A stretch of 19,512 nucleotides of DNA from contig CANKGM010000014.1 of NCBI GenBank assembly GCA_947481355.1, forward strand, positions 1 to 19,512, in the 5' to 3' direction. This document shows, piece after piece, positions 7,955-15,713 of this stretch (its first letter is position 1; the number at the start of each line of letters is the position of its first letter). The stretch comes from Chitinophagaceae bacterium (GTDB lineage Bacteria; Bacteroidota; Bacteroidia; Chitinophagales; Chitinophagaceae). The notes below the pieces were generated by a model. The model worked only from the letters and a program-made list of their open reading frames with translations. It had not been told where the DNA came from and searched no databases. Both the position numbers and the translations under genes were made by a program.

Positions 7955-7977
7955 TCGATTATTGAATAAACAAACTC

Positions 7978-8019
7978 ATTAAAAAGGCAAGCAGTTAATA
8001 TTCTGCTTGCCTTTTTAAT
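7978..8019. terminator. Bidirectional intrinsic terminator
   Basis: This is a perfect 17-bp inverted repeat (7978-7994 and 8003-8019) around an 8-base loop. The GC-rich core GGCAAGCAG/CTGCTTGCC is flanked by A and T runs, so each strand reads as a stem followed by U-rich RNA. It sits between the convergent stops of the amidohydrolase (7954) and the monooxygenase fusion (8042) and should end both transcripts. Confidence 0.92.
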
Positions 8020-8041
8020 GTTAATAGACTGACTATTTTCT

Positions 8042-9991
8042 TTATGATTCAATTTGATTAAAATTGTTAATCCACATGTTACCAGATGTGCTCTCAAATT
8101 TTGTGATGAGATTTTTATCAAAAAGGTCTTGTAATATTTCTCTTGACTCATTTTCATTTTTGTCTATTAAAAATGAAAATTCTTTTGAGGTCATGGTTTG
8201 AAATTCTTCGAATAAATATTTTGGACTTTTTTCGTATTCAGATTTTGCTGCATCTGGATTTAACTGATGTATAATGTCTACAAAACTTTCGTACGGTTGA
8301 AATCCATTTAATGCTAATTCAATCCCATCGCTGTTTGAAAATATTAAAGTTGGGAGCACCTGTATATTTAACTTATCTGATAGCATAAGATCTTCTTTGA
8401 ATTTTTCTTGTGCCCTGCCTTCGAGATCTCGTACTAATCTCGCAGCATCCAATCCAACATCAAATGCAGCTCTATGAAGGAATTCTTTTTTTATGATATT
8501 CTTTTTCTCTAGGAACACCATTTCTCTTATTCTTCGAAGGAATAAAACTGCCTTGCCTGTATCTTGTAATTGTGCTGCCTTGAATGCTATAGATGGTGGA
8601 TAGGAAGAGGGTAATGGGTCTTCAAGCCAAATATGTTTATTAATTGGCATTTCATAATAAGAGCAGACTTCTTCCCAATGCGCTGCTACATCACTTGGAG
8701 TTTTGATGCCAAAGCGATTATAATTATCCCATGAAGGAAGTAATCCTCCCATTTTATATTCAATGTTTACATGCTCATTGTATTCCAATTGCAGTTTTCT
8801 AAGTTGTGGTTGGATAATCCAGCATGTTGAACAAATGGGATCGGTAAAGTACATAATGCGTATACTCTTGTCCTGTGTTTTTTTATCTTGAGGCCTTGAT
8901 TGTTTTATAATAAGTGGCACAATGAGGTCATCATCTTCTTTATATGTTGGATATAAAAAATCTTTTTTGAGATTTCTCCCTAATTCAATTTGATTGGCAA
9001 TATGTTCTGCTCGAAGTCCATAGAATTTTTTAAATGCACTTGTATAATCTTCTTCATCAACAATGCAATTGCAGAGCGTATGTGCGTCCACTAGCGCATT
9101 TGTTGTACCAGCACTTGTAAAAGGGAGTGCCAGGTGTGCTGCATCTCCAATTAAAACAATATTATTTCGATGGAATGATGGGAGGATGTCAAAATCTTTT
9201 GTATGCCAAATATAGGTTGAGTGAAAATCGTCTGTATCCATAACCTCTTGAACTATAGGAGGAAACTCAAAAAGTAAATTTTTGCAGAATCCTTTAAGAT
9301 CTTTGGGGCTTGGGCTGTCATCGATATCATTGATACGCGTATCATATTGTATGTACCAAATTAATTCTGTATCAGAGGTTGGTATCATTCCAAAAGAGAG
9401 GCCTTTTGATTTGTGCTGGAACTTAGTAAATCGATGTTCAAATTGTTGACTTATTTCTTTGTTTTCAAAAATTCCTAATACCTCTTTGACTTCAACAGGG
9501 GTGTATTGGGTGTTTCCAAAAATTTCTTGTCTTACTGCAGAATTCCCTCCATCTGCTCCAATAAATATATCTCCATACTCTATATCTCCATTTTTAAATA
9601 CAGCAGCATAAGCTTTCTTTTCATCATATAAAAAATGGGAAAATTCACGCCCATGTACTATATATTCATTTGGTATAAGTTCATATAAAAATTTTATGAC
9701 ATCTTTTCTTTGTATGCATTGCCAGGGATCAAGTTTTTGAAATTTTATCTCTTCATCTGTGGGCCTTCTCAAGCTATAGGTATCAACTAATTTTCCTGGA
9801 ATTTTTTTATGAGAATATCCATTTCCAAGTTCTTTCAAGATTGAAACGCCTTCAGAATGCATTAGGAATGCATTCCCAGTTAATGGAATGCTGCATGAGC
9901 GTTCGTTTATGATAACTTCAAGGCCTTTTCTATGAAGCAAAATGCCCATAGTGATTCCTGCAATGCCTCCGCCAATGATAACTGCCTTCAC
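8042..9991 (-). CDS. Class A flavin monooxygenase fused to a DsbA/SpxH-like thioredoxin-fold domain
   Basis: This 649-residue protein has two enzymes in one frame. Residues 1 to about 345 are a PHBH/UbiH-type FAD monooxygenase: GGGIAG dinucleotide motif (7-12), QRKDVIKFL, FIGADGGNSAVR (the DG motif) and LIGDAAHLALPFTSAG (the GD motif). After a charged linker, residues about 376-585 form a thioredoxin-fold domain of the DsbA/FrnE/SpxH kind: YFTDPICSTCW with Cys387 and Cys390, an inserted helical region, and the cis-Pro loop VLPTLIF (Pro547). Residues about 590-640 resemble a small winged-helix tail (MTSKEFSFLI...GNMWI). There is no signal peptide, so it is cytoplasmic. The start is GTG at 9991, one base after the upstream stop (TAACGTG), placing the flavin motif at the right distance. 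I know of no standard family with this architecture. A Cys-pair-linked oxidative tailoring or redox-sensing role is inferred; the substrate is unknown. Confidence 0.85.
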   Translation of the reverse strand: MKAVIIGGGIAGITMGILLHRKGLEVIINERSCSIPLTGNAFLMHSEGVSILKELGNGYSHKKIPGKLVDTYSLRRPTDEEIKFQKLDPWQCIQRKDVIKFLYELIPNEYIVHGREFSHFLYDEKKAYAAVFKNGDIEYGDIFIGADGGNSAVRQEIFGNTQYTPVEVKEVLGIFENKEISQQFEHRFTKFQHKSKGLSFGMIPTSDTELIWYIQYDTRINDIDDSPSPKDLKGFCKNLLFEFPPIVQEVMDTDDFHSTYIWHTKDFDILPSFHRNNIVLIGDAAHLALPFTSAGTTNALVDAHTLCNCIVDEEDYTSAFKKFYGLRAEHIANQIELGRNLKKDFLYPTYKEDDDLIVPLIIKQSRPQDKKTQDKSIRIMYFTDPICSTCWIIQPQLRKLQLEYNEHVNIEYKMGGLLPSWDNYNRFGIKTPSDVAAHWEEVCSYYEMPINKHIWLEDPLPSSYPPSIAFKAAQLQDTGKAVLFLRRIREMVFLEKKNIIKKEFLHRAAFDVGLDAARLVRDLEGRAQEKFKEDLMLSDKLNIQVLPTLIFSNSDGIELALNGFQPYESFVDIIHQLNPDAAKSEYEKSPKYLFEEFQTMTSKEFSFLIDKNENESREILQDLFDKNLITKFESTSGNMWINNFNQIES

Positions 9992-9992
9992 G

Positions 9993-11156
9993 TTATTTAA
10001 TGGAGTTTTTTATACGTGAAAGAGCTTCAGTTAGGATCTGTTCACTTGTAGCAAAACTTAATCTGATGTATCCATTTGCGCCTTCACCAAACCATTTTTT
10101 TACTCCTGGCACAACGGCCACTTTAGCTTCTTCGAGTAAATAGTTATGCATAGCCTCACTAGACATACCTGTTTTGGTAATATTTGCAAATGCTACATAG
10201 CAACCTTGTGGTGCAATACAATTAAATCCATTTATGCTATTTAGTTCAGACACACACAGATCACGCATCTTTTGAAGATGTATAATAAAATTGATCAACC
10301 ACCATCTGCATTCGTTAAGTGCTGTTTTTGCTGCAATTTGCCCAATTACATTACTCCCATGAACAGTTGATTCATGTCTAGAGGTTGAGTAAATTTTTTT
10401 AAAGTATGTTTCATTTGAAGTCAGTATAGCACCTATTCTTAGTCCAGCAAGACCATACGATTTACTGAAACCAGTAATGGTTACTGTTCTATTTTGTATA
10501 CTTTGATCAATAGAGGCTAAACTGGTAAATTGAAAGGGCTTAAATACAATATCACTCCAAATTTCATCAGAGAGAATAGCCAAGTCGTGCCTCTCTGCTA
10601 TTTCAGCAAGATGAATTAACTCAACCCGTGTAAATACTTTTCCAGTAGGATTTAGGGGATTGCAAAGGCAAATCATTTTCGTTTTTGGAGTAATGTATTG
10701 CTCAAGCGTTGAAAAGTCCACATAATCTGTTCCAGGAGGAATAGCAAAAGGAATTGCTTTCCCACCAACAGATTCAACAGAATGCCTGAATAAAAAATCA
10801 ACCGGATCAAATACAATAGCCTCGTCTCCTGGGTTTAATAACGATTTGCAGGTTAAGTATATTCCGAATGCAGCACTGTCAACAGGTAATATTTTTTCAG
10901 GGCTATATTGTACTTTTTTGTTTTCTATATAGTCAATTGATAGAGCTTGTCTGAATTCAAGCAGGCCTTTAGGTGCACCATATGAAAAGTATCCATCCGA
11001 GGCATAACGTGAAATTGCTTCACGGATTGGCTCAGCACACGGAAAATCTGGATCAGCAGCAGTAAGTGGAATGACCCCTTCTGGAACTGATGCCCATCGT
11101 TGATTAAACGCACGACTACGCAGAAGGGATAGGTTGACGTCTTCAGAGCTAAACAT
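9993..11156 (-). CDS. PLP-dependent aminotransferase / C-S lyase-like (fold type I)
   Basis: The protein has 387 residues, full length for class I/II aminotransferases. Motifs are LTAADPDFPCAEPI (30-43), YFSYGAPKGLLEFRQAL (56-72), CNPLNPTGKVF (165-175, Asn169), SDEIWSDIVF (196-205, Asp197 for the PLP nitrogen), the Schiff-base Lys232 in GFSKSYGLAGLRIG, and the substrate-carboxylate Arg near the end (GYIRLSFA). The ADPDF opening and DEIWSD resemble the MalY/PatB group of cystathionine beta-lyase-like enzymes, but general aminotransferase activity is equally possible. It is the first gene of a two-gene unit with the monooxygenase fusion and is translationally linked to it. It has its own promoter and a palindromic operator, and its ATG (11154-11156) lies inside an 11-bp inverted repeat of the leader, suggesting control at both transcription and translation. 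Confidence 0.9.
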   Translation of the reverse strand: MFSSEDVNLSLLRSRAFNQRWASVPEGVIPLTAADPDFPCAEPIREAISRYASDGYFSYGAPKGLLEFRQALSIDYIENKKVQYSPEKILPVDSAAFGIYLTCKSLLNPGDEAIVFDPVDFLFRHSVESVGGKAIPFAIPPGTDYVDFSTLEQYITPKTKMICLCNPLNPTGKVFTRVELIHLAEIAERHDLAILSDEIWSDIVFKPFQFTSLASIDQSIQNRTVTITGFSKSYGLAGLRIGAILTSNETYFKKIYSTSRHESTVHGSNVIGQIAAKTALNECRWWLINFIIHLQKMRDLCVSELNSINGFNCIAPQGCYVAFANITKTGMSSEAMHNYLLEEAKVAVVPGVKKWFGEGANGYIRLSFATSEQILTEALSRIKNSIK

Positions 11157-11193
11157 ACTACTAGAACGATAAGGTACTGAATGTAGTATGTTT
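11151..11193 (-). promoter_or_regulatory. Leader hairpin enclosing the start codon
   Basis: An 11-bp perfect inverted repeat, AAACATACTAC at 11151-11161 and GTAGTATGTTT at 11183-11193 (+ strand), is separated by 21 bases. In the minus-strand message the downstream arm reads GUAGUAUGUUU and contains the aminotransferase AUG (11156-11154). Folding would bury the start codon. It could act as a translational switch, or be a DNA operator instead. The repeat is certain; its function is inferred. Confidence 0.55.
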
Positions 11194-11222
11194 ACTGCTG
11201 GATAGGGGTGTTTTTAGCGCAA

Positions 11223-11230
11223 CAAAAATA
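11223..11230 (-). promoter_or_regulatory. -7 promoter element TATTTTTG
   Basis: Read on the minus strand, this is an exact TAnnTTTG match, about 67 bases before the aminotransferase ATG, giving a leader of roughly 60 bases. The -33 element would fall at the far edge of the palindrome at 11234-11251, so the palindrome occupies the promoter spacer. Confidence 0.55.
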
Positions 11231-11233
11231 TTA

Positions 11234-11251
11234 TTACGTATTAATACGTAA
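11234..11251. promoter_or_regulatory. 18-bp perfect palindrome, candidate repressor operator
   Basis: TTACGTATTAATACGTAA is its own reverse complement over all 18 bases, with the half-site TACGTA repeated on each side of TTAA. It lies three bases upstream (minus strand) of the -7 element. Bound protein would cover the -33/-7 spacer and block polymerase, as TetR- or MarR-type repressors do. No regulator gene lies nearby in this window. Confidence 0.6.
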
Positions 11252-11308
11252 GTTAATTGCGTAGTGGTTAACTGAATTCTTTGTTATGAAGCCTCAAACA
11301 AGTTGAAA

Positions 11309-14011
11309 TTACTTTACACACCGAAATCCAATGGTGCCATTTCGCTCAAATCCTTGTGAAACCCTGAGCAGATATTGCCTATAATGCAATTCTCTTGGAC
11401 CGCTTTGCACATACCACCAACTTCCAGAAGGCTTGAAGTAGGATCCTCCCTTTAGCATGATGTAGGTATAGCTGCCATCGACATATTGATCTTGGGTGAG
11501 TTGCCAAACAGATCCAACTAAGTCTTGGAGGCCATTTGGATTCTTTCCTTTAGGATAACTGCCCACATCATCCATTTTCCCATTTCCCAGATTACAATAG
11601 CTAGAATCTATCCCCTCGATATTGACTACTGTCAGTGATTCAGTTACTGCTTCTTCTTTTCGAATGACTGGATTTTTTTGTTCCCATGGCCATTCATTCA
11701 AAGTACTCGTTTGCGCTGCATATTGCCATTCGATTTCGGTAGGAAGTCTCTTCCCAGCCCATTTAGCATAAGCAAGTGCATCTTCGTATGAGATATATAC
11801 GACAGGCTTATTTAATATATCTTTTGAAGGCTTACCTTTTCTCCAGTGTTTTAAAAAGTTTGATGTATCTGATGGTTTATACTTGCTTGATTGTAGGAAA
11901 TTGTAAAATTTTTCATTGGTAACACAGAATTCATCCATATAAAATGAAGGCATGTTGAATTGCATGCCTATACCTTCATTTGGGTAAGGAATAAATTCGT
12001 CACCATGACTTTCTTTAAATAAAAAAGTACCAGCAGGAATTTTCTTCATCCCAGATGGAATAGAAGATGTTTTTGAAATAACTTTTTGTTGCGTTGTACT
12101 AATTTTTCTTGCTGTTCCCGGTTTAAGGTAAAGAACTTGTTCATCCACTAAATCCCCTTGATCAAACGCTTGCACCACAAATTTTCCTTCCCACATGCCA
12201 AACTGCTTGTATAAGCTGATGGTATGGCTTCCTGGAGTATAGGTAATGGGTTTGTTATGGTATCCAGGCTCTCCTTTCCACAACAAAATAGACTTGCACT
12301 TTTCTGCAGAGATATGTAACTGATCACCTTTTATTTCCGCTTGAATAATATTTGGTAATTGTGCAATACAGTCAACTTCACCTTCATTATTTGTGCCAAG
12401 GTATTTTTTATGAAAGGCATTGGTTTCAGCTTCAATTAAAAAATTATCTTGGATCTTTATTGGCTCAAGCAATGTGTGATGCCAAATGTCTACGAAGTGG
12501 AATCCTTTTTTTGGAATCACCTTAAATAGATTTCCCTTATATCCTTCTGGGATGATACTATAAATGGTGTAGATGTTTTTTTCATCGCCTTTCCATTCAT
12601 TCACCCAAATACTATCTCTACTTGTTTCAATAACAGGCGTTATTTTTCCAGAAGTAAAGTTCTCTGTGTTTTCTCTGAGAATACGGGTGGTCTTACCAAG
12701 GTATGCATATTGTTCATCAGCCCACGATGGCCATCCTGGAGCAAAAATGTTCAGCTCAGTTCCATAACCATTGAAAAATGATGTGGCAAATTCGCGCTGA
12801 ATTCTCTCTTTGTATATTTCTGCCACGCGAAAAATAGCAAAGGAAGGTTTAATGAATTTATTCAAATTTAGCATGGGCACATAGTACAAAGCATTATGAA
12901 CTCTTCCGCTAACAATCATAGGCATGTCTTTCGGGATAGCCATCCCTTCGCTATACATAATGACACCTTTTCTGACTTGATCGGCAGCATCTTGAAGTTC
13001 TTTGCTCGATGCTCCTCTAGTATCTAAAACGACTCCATCTGCTGAAGTTTCTTTTATGAGTTGACTAATACCTGCAAGATGGCCTTCGCTTCGTGTACTT
13101 TCATCCCACGGATTGTAGCATACAAAAAATTTAGTCGCGCTTTTTCTTGATTCTTCTGCTAGTTTTTTAATAGCGCTAAGCCCTCCAGGTAAGTCACGAA
13201 ATAAATCAAATTGATTTCGCTGATCTAATCCAAGTGATGGCCAAGTGGGCCAAATGCCAATCACATCATCACCACCATAGAGTTCCTTGTTTTTGTTGAT
13301 GAATTTGTCCAATTGGTAAGATTTGGAAGAAGGGTCATACAATTTAGTATCCCAAGCCTGAATGAGGTGCATGACATAGCTATGCCTTATCCACTTTAAG
13401 TCTGTTCTCTCGAATAAAGTATTATCGAATTTATCTATGTCAAATAATATTTTTTCTTGAAAGATTAATCGAAGCCCCTCTTGCCAATCTCCTTCAAATG
13501 GCAGTGTCCATTGTTTATAAGTTACTTTTCCACCAGGGTAGAGAATAGTTTCAAATCGTCGCCGCTCTCCTTTCTCAATGCTGGATCTATCTCTTCTGGT
13601 AATCGATGCTATCTTCTTGCCTTCTTCATCGATGCAGGCAAAACCAAGTTCCCAAGCGTTATCTGGACAAACTACATTAATTGGAATTCTTCCTGGTAGA
13701 AAAAGATGTGTCCTAGAAAGTGGATGATCTCCTAGGCCAGTGATGTATTGATGGTCTCTGGTAGTGCCAAAAGGAAGTACATTTGAAATTTCAATGGTAT
13801 CGGGCGATATGTTTTCGAACTGAATATTTACCTGATCAATATTTTTGTCATTAGATGAAATACTATATGCTAGTTGATTGTTGAGTGTACCATATTTATA
13901 ATCAGCATTTAGTTCTATTTTATTGATTGAAACTGAAAATAGAGGGTATTTTTTTTGGGTATACCCTGATATGGTTACTAACAAAAATAGAAAGGGAATA
14001 GCTCTTTGCAT
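11309..14011 (-). CDS. Secreted glycosidase-like barrel with degenerate FGE/SUMF1-fold domain
   Basis: This 900-residue protein has a signal peptide at about 1-19 (MQRAIPFLFLLVTISGYTQ). Residues about 30-190 look like beta-sandwich. Residues about 200-450 read like a TIM-barrel glycosidase (IGIWPTWPSLG, FFVCYNPWDES, DGVVLDTRGAS with Asp325/Asp330, VIMYSEGMA with Glu355), but I cannot place it in a GH family. Another beta-rich stretch (about 455-640) follows. Residues 655-900 are a formylglycine-generating-enzyme fold: MKKIPAGTF, YMDEFCVTNEKFYNFL, KRLPTEIEWQYAA, NPNGLQDLVGSVWQ, LKGGSYF, GTIGFRCVK. The paired cysteines of true FGE are replaced by HYRQYLLR, so it is probably a binding or structural copy. 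It is a separate unit from the aminotransferase, 152 bases away. Polysaccharide recognition or cleavage outside the cytoplasm is inferred. Confidence 0.75.
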   Translation of the reverse strand: MQRAIPFLFLLVTISGYTQKKYPLFSVSINKIELNADYKYGTLNNQLAYSISSNDKNIDQVNIQFENISPDTIEISNVLPFGTTRDHQYITGLGDHPLSRTHLFLPGRIPINVVCPDNAWELGFACIDEEGKKIASITRRDRSSIEKGERRRFETILYPGGKVTYKQWTLPFEGDWQEGLRLIFQEKILFDIDKFDNTLFERTDLKWIRHSYVMHLIQAWDTKLYDPSSKSYQLDKFINKNKELYGGDDVIGIWPTWPSLGLDQRNQFDLFRDLPGGLSAIKKLAEESRKSATKFFVCYNPWDESTRSEGHLAGISQLIKETSADGVVLDTRGASSKELQDAADQVRKGVIMYSEGMAIPKDMPMIVSGRVHNALYYVPMLNLNKFIKPSFAIFRVAEIYKERIQREFATSFFNGYGTELNIFAPGWPSWADEQYAYLGKTTRILRENTENFTSGKITPVIETSRDSIWVNEWKGDEKNIYTIYSIIPEGYKGNLFKVIPKKGFHFVDIWHHTLLEPIKIQDNFLIEAETNAFHKKYLGTNNEGEVDCIAQLPNIIQAEIKGDQLHISAEKCKSILLWKGEPGYHNKPITYTPGSHTISLYKQFGMWEGKFVVQAFDQGDLVDEQVLYLKPGTARKISTTQQKVISKTSSIPSGMKKIPAGTFLFKESHGDEFIPYPNEGIGMQFNMPSFYMDEFCVTNEKFYNFLQSSKYKPSDTSNFLKHWRKGKPSKDILNKPVVYISYEDALAYAKWAGKRLPTEIEWQYAAQTSTLNEWPWEQKNPVIRKEEAVTESLTVVNIEGIDSSYCNLGNGKMDDVGSYPKGKNPNGLQDLVGSVWQLTQDQYVDGSYTYIMLKGGSYFKPSGSWWYVQSGPRELHYRQYLLRVSQGFERNGTIGFRCVK

Positions 14012-14239
14012 ACATTGAATTATGCAATTAAGGTAGTGAATTTAGATAATTTAGATCATGCCAAATTAGGTGTGTTTTTTTGACCGCACATTATGTTGGT
14101 GTTTTGTTTGTTTGCAACGGCTATAATCAAATGTCAAGTTATCATATTGGATAGATAGGAGCAAAACACATTGGTGATGTGTAATTTTATTGGTATATTA
14201 AAATACTATAAGCATTACTTTTAATCTAAATTTCTACTC

Positions 14240-15016
14240 ATGTCATCAAAACTAAATGCCTTTTTGAACACCCTAGGCTTTGCTGTTGTGCTGTTCATCA
14301 ATACCATTGCTAGTGTCTCGAAGATTAATGGATATAATACGGGCGAAATTTCTGATTTCTACCCTAACTATTTTGTTCCAGCAGGTTTCACCTTTAGTAT
14401 CTGGAGTGTTATTTATATTCTGATTATTGGATTTGTGATTTGCAGTATAGCTGCAACAGGTAAAAAAATGGCTGAATCTGTAAAAGAGGTCATCAAAAAA
14501 GTAAGTCCATATTTTCAGATAACCTGCTTGTTAAATGTAGGATGGATATTAACTTGGCAGTACCTCTATTTAGCTTCTTCTCTATTGATTATGATTGCTT
14601 TTCTGATCACATTAATAATATTGTATACCAAAATTCGCAAGTTTAAAAATACCCTCACTCCATTTTATCGTTTTTGGGTTTACCATACTTTTGTCGTTTA
14701 TCTTGCTTGGATTTGTGTTGCCACCATTGCAAATTTTACAGCATTATTTATTGGAATAGGATGGCAAGGTAGTCCCTTGCGTGAAGAAATTTGGAGTATC
14801 ATAATGATTGCTATAGCATTATTATTAGGTATCCTCTTTGTTGGTAAGCGAAAAGAACCTGCTTATGGTTTTGTCCTTAGTTGGGCATTTTTTGGAATTT
14901 ACGCAAAGCAGATTACAGATTCAAAAGAGGTAAGCACTGCAGCAGCACTGTCTGTATGTATTCTTTTGGCATTGAATATTACCATTTTGATTAAAACTAG
15001 ACGCGCTAGGGCATAG
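14240..15016 (+). CDS. TspO/MBR-related tryptophan-rich membrane protein
   Basis: This 258-residue integral membrane protein has about seven or eight hydrophobic helices. The early segment NYFVPAGFTFSIWSVIYILI resembles the TspO signature in which a Pro-Ala/Gly-x-x-F-x-x-x-W-x-x-x-Y helix follows the first loop. LLNVGWILTWQYLYL and FWVYHTFVVYLAWICVA give further Trp/Asn-rich helices in family positions. Classical TspO has five helices in about 160 residues; this longer form matches Bacteroidota proteins usually labelled tryptophan-rich sensory protein. TspO binds porphyrins and sterol-like ligands, but whether this longer group does is not known to me. It stands alone, divergent from the 900-residue protein across 228 bases in which I see no clear consensus promoter. 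Confidence 0.75.
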   Translation: MSSKLNAFLNTLGFAVVLFINTIASVSKINGYNTGEISDFYPNYFVPAGFTFSIWSVIYILIIGFVICSIAATGKKMAESVKEVIKKVSPYFQITCLLNVGWILTWQYLYLASSLLIMIAFLITLIILYTKIRKFKNTLTPFYRFWVYHTFVVYLAWICVATIANFTALFIGIGWQGSPLREEIWSIIMIAIALLLGILFVGKRKEPAYGFVLSWAFFGIYAKQITDSKEVSTAAALSVCILLALNITILIKTRRARA

Positions 15017-15104
15017 TTGATTATTAATGCAATAGTCGTTTATTGTGTGTAATGCATTGATCAAATGCTTGAGGTCTGATTAGTTTCATTATTTTTACAC
15101 CATT

Positions 15105-15713
15105 ATGATTAGTAGACTTTGTATCGAAACATTCAATCGTAGTATCCAAGATTATCACGAACATAATAATGTTGATCATGAACTTGTTAATCCTTTTGAA
15201 AAAGGGTCATTAGCTCATCTGTTTTATTGGAAAAGCTATATTGACACTGTTCAGTGGCATCTTGAGGATATTATACGCAATCCATCTATTGACCCTGTCG
15301 AGGGTATTGTTTTGAAACGTCGAATTGATAAATCAAATCAAGACCGCACAGATGTGGTAGAGTATATTGACGATTATTTTCTTCAGCTGTATACCTCAGT
15401 TATTTCAAAGCCCGATGCAGTGTTGAACACAGAAAGTCCAGCATGGGCTATCGATAGGCTTTCGATCCTGATGTTGAAGATTTATCATATGAAAGAGGAG
15501 GCAGATAGAGAAAATGCATCAGAGGAACATAAAAATAAGTGTAAGGCTAAATTGTCCATTTTGTTAGAGCAATGCGATGATTTATCTAGTTCAATTGATC
15601 AATTGTTAAAGGATATTGAAGCTGGAATCAAGAAGATGAAAGTATATAGGCAAATGAAGATGTATAATGACCCTTCACTGAATCCAATATTGTATAATAA
15701 TTCAAAGAAATGA
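15105..15713 (+). CDS. DUF4254 protein
   Basis: This 202-residue, highly charged, all-helical cytoplasmic protein matches the DUF4254 pattern: NPFEKGSLAHLFYWKSYIDTVQWHLED at residues about 29-55, then VLKRRIDKSNQDRTDVVEYIDDYF at about 68-91, with a C-terminal helix KKMKVYRQMKMYNDP. No catalytic signature is visible. Its stop overlaps the next start by four bases (ATGA at 15710-15713), so it is translated together with a glycosyltransferase of family 9. In Bacteroidota this pairing recurs, to my knowledge, which suggests an accessory role in lipopolysaccharide or other envelope glycan assembly. The biochemical function is undescribed as far as I know. A near-consensus -7 box (TATTTTTA, 15090-15097) lies just before the ATG but is too close for a normal leader. 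Confidence 0.82.
   Translation: MISRLCIETFNRSIQDYHEHNNVDHELVNPFEKGSLAHLFYWKSYIDTVQWHLEDIIRNPSIDPVEGIVLKRRIDKSNQDRTDVVEYIDDYFLQLYTSVISKPDAVLNTESPAWAIDRLSILMLKIYHMKEEADRENASEEHKNKCKAKLSILLEQCDDLSSSIDQLLKDIEAGIKKMKVYRQMKMYNDPSLNPILYNNSKK

Noticed and set aside
11312..12049. Active formylglycine-generating enzyme
   Set aside because: The fold is present but the two reactive cysteines are missing, so sulfatase activation is unlikely.
15021..15060. Imperfect repeat of TAATGCA-type words after the TspO-like gene
   Set aside because: Only six bases pair and no T run follows, so it does not qualify as a terminator.
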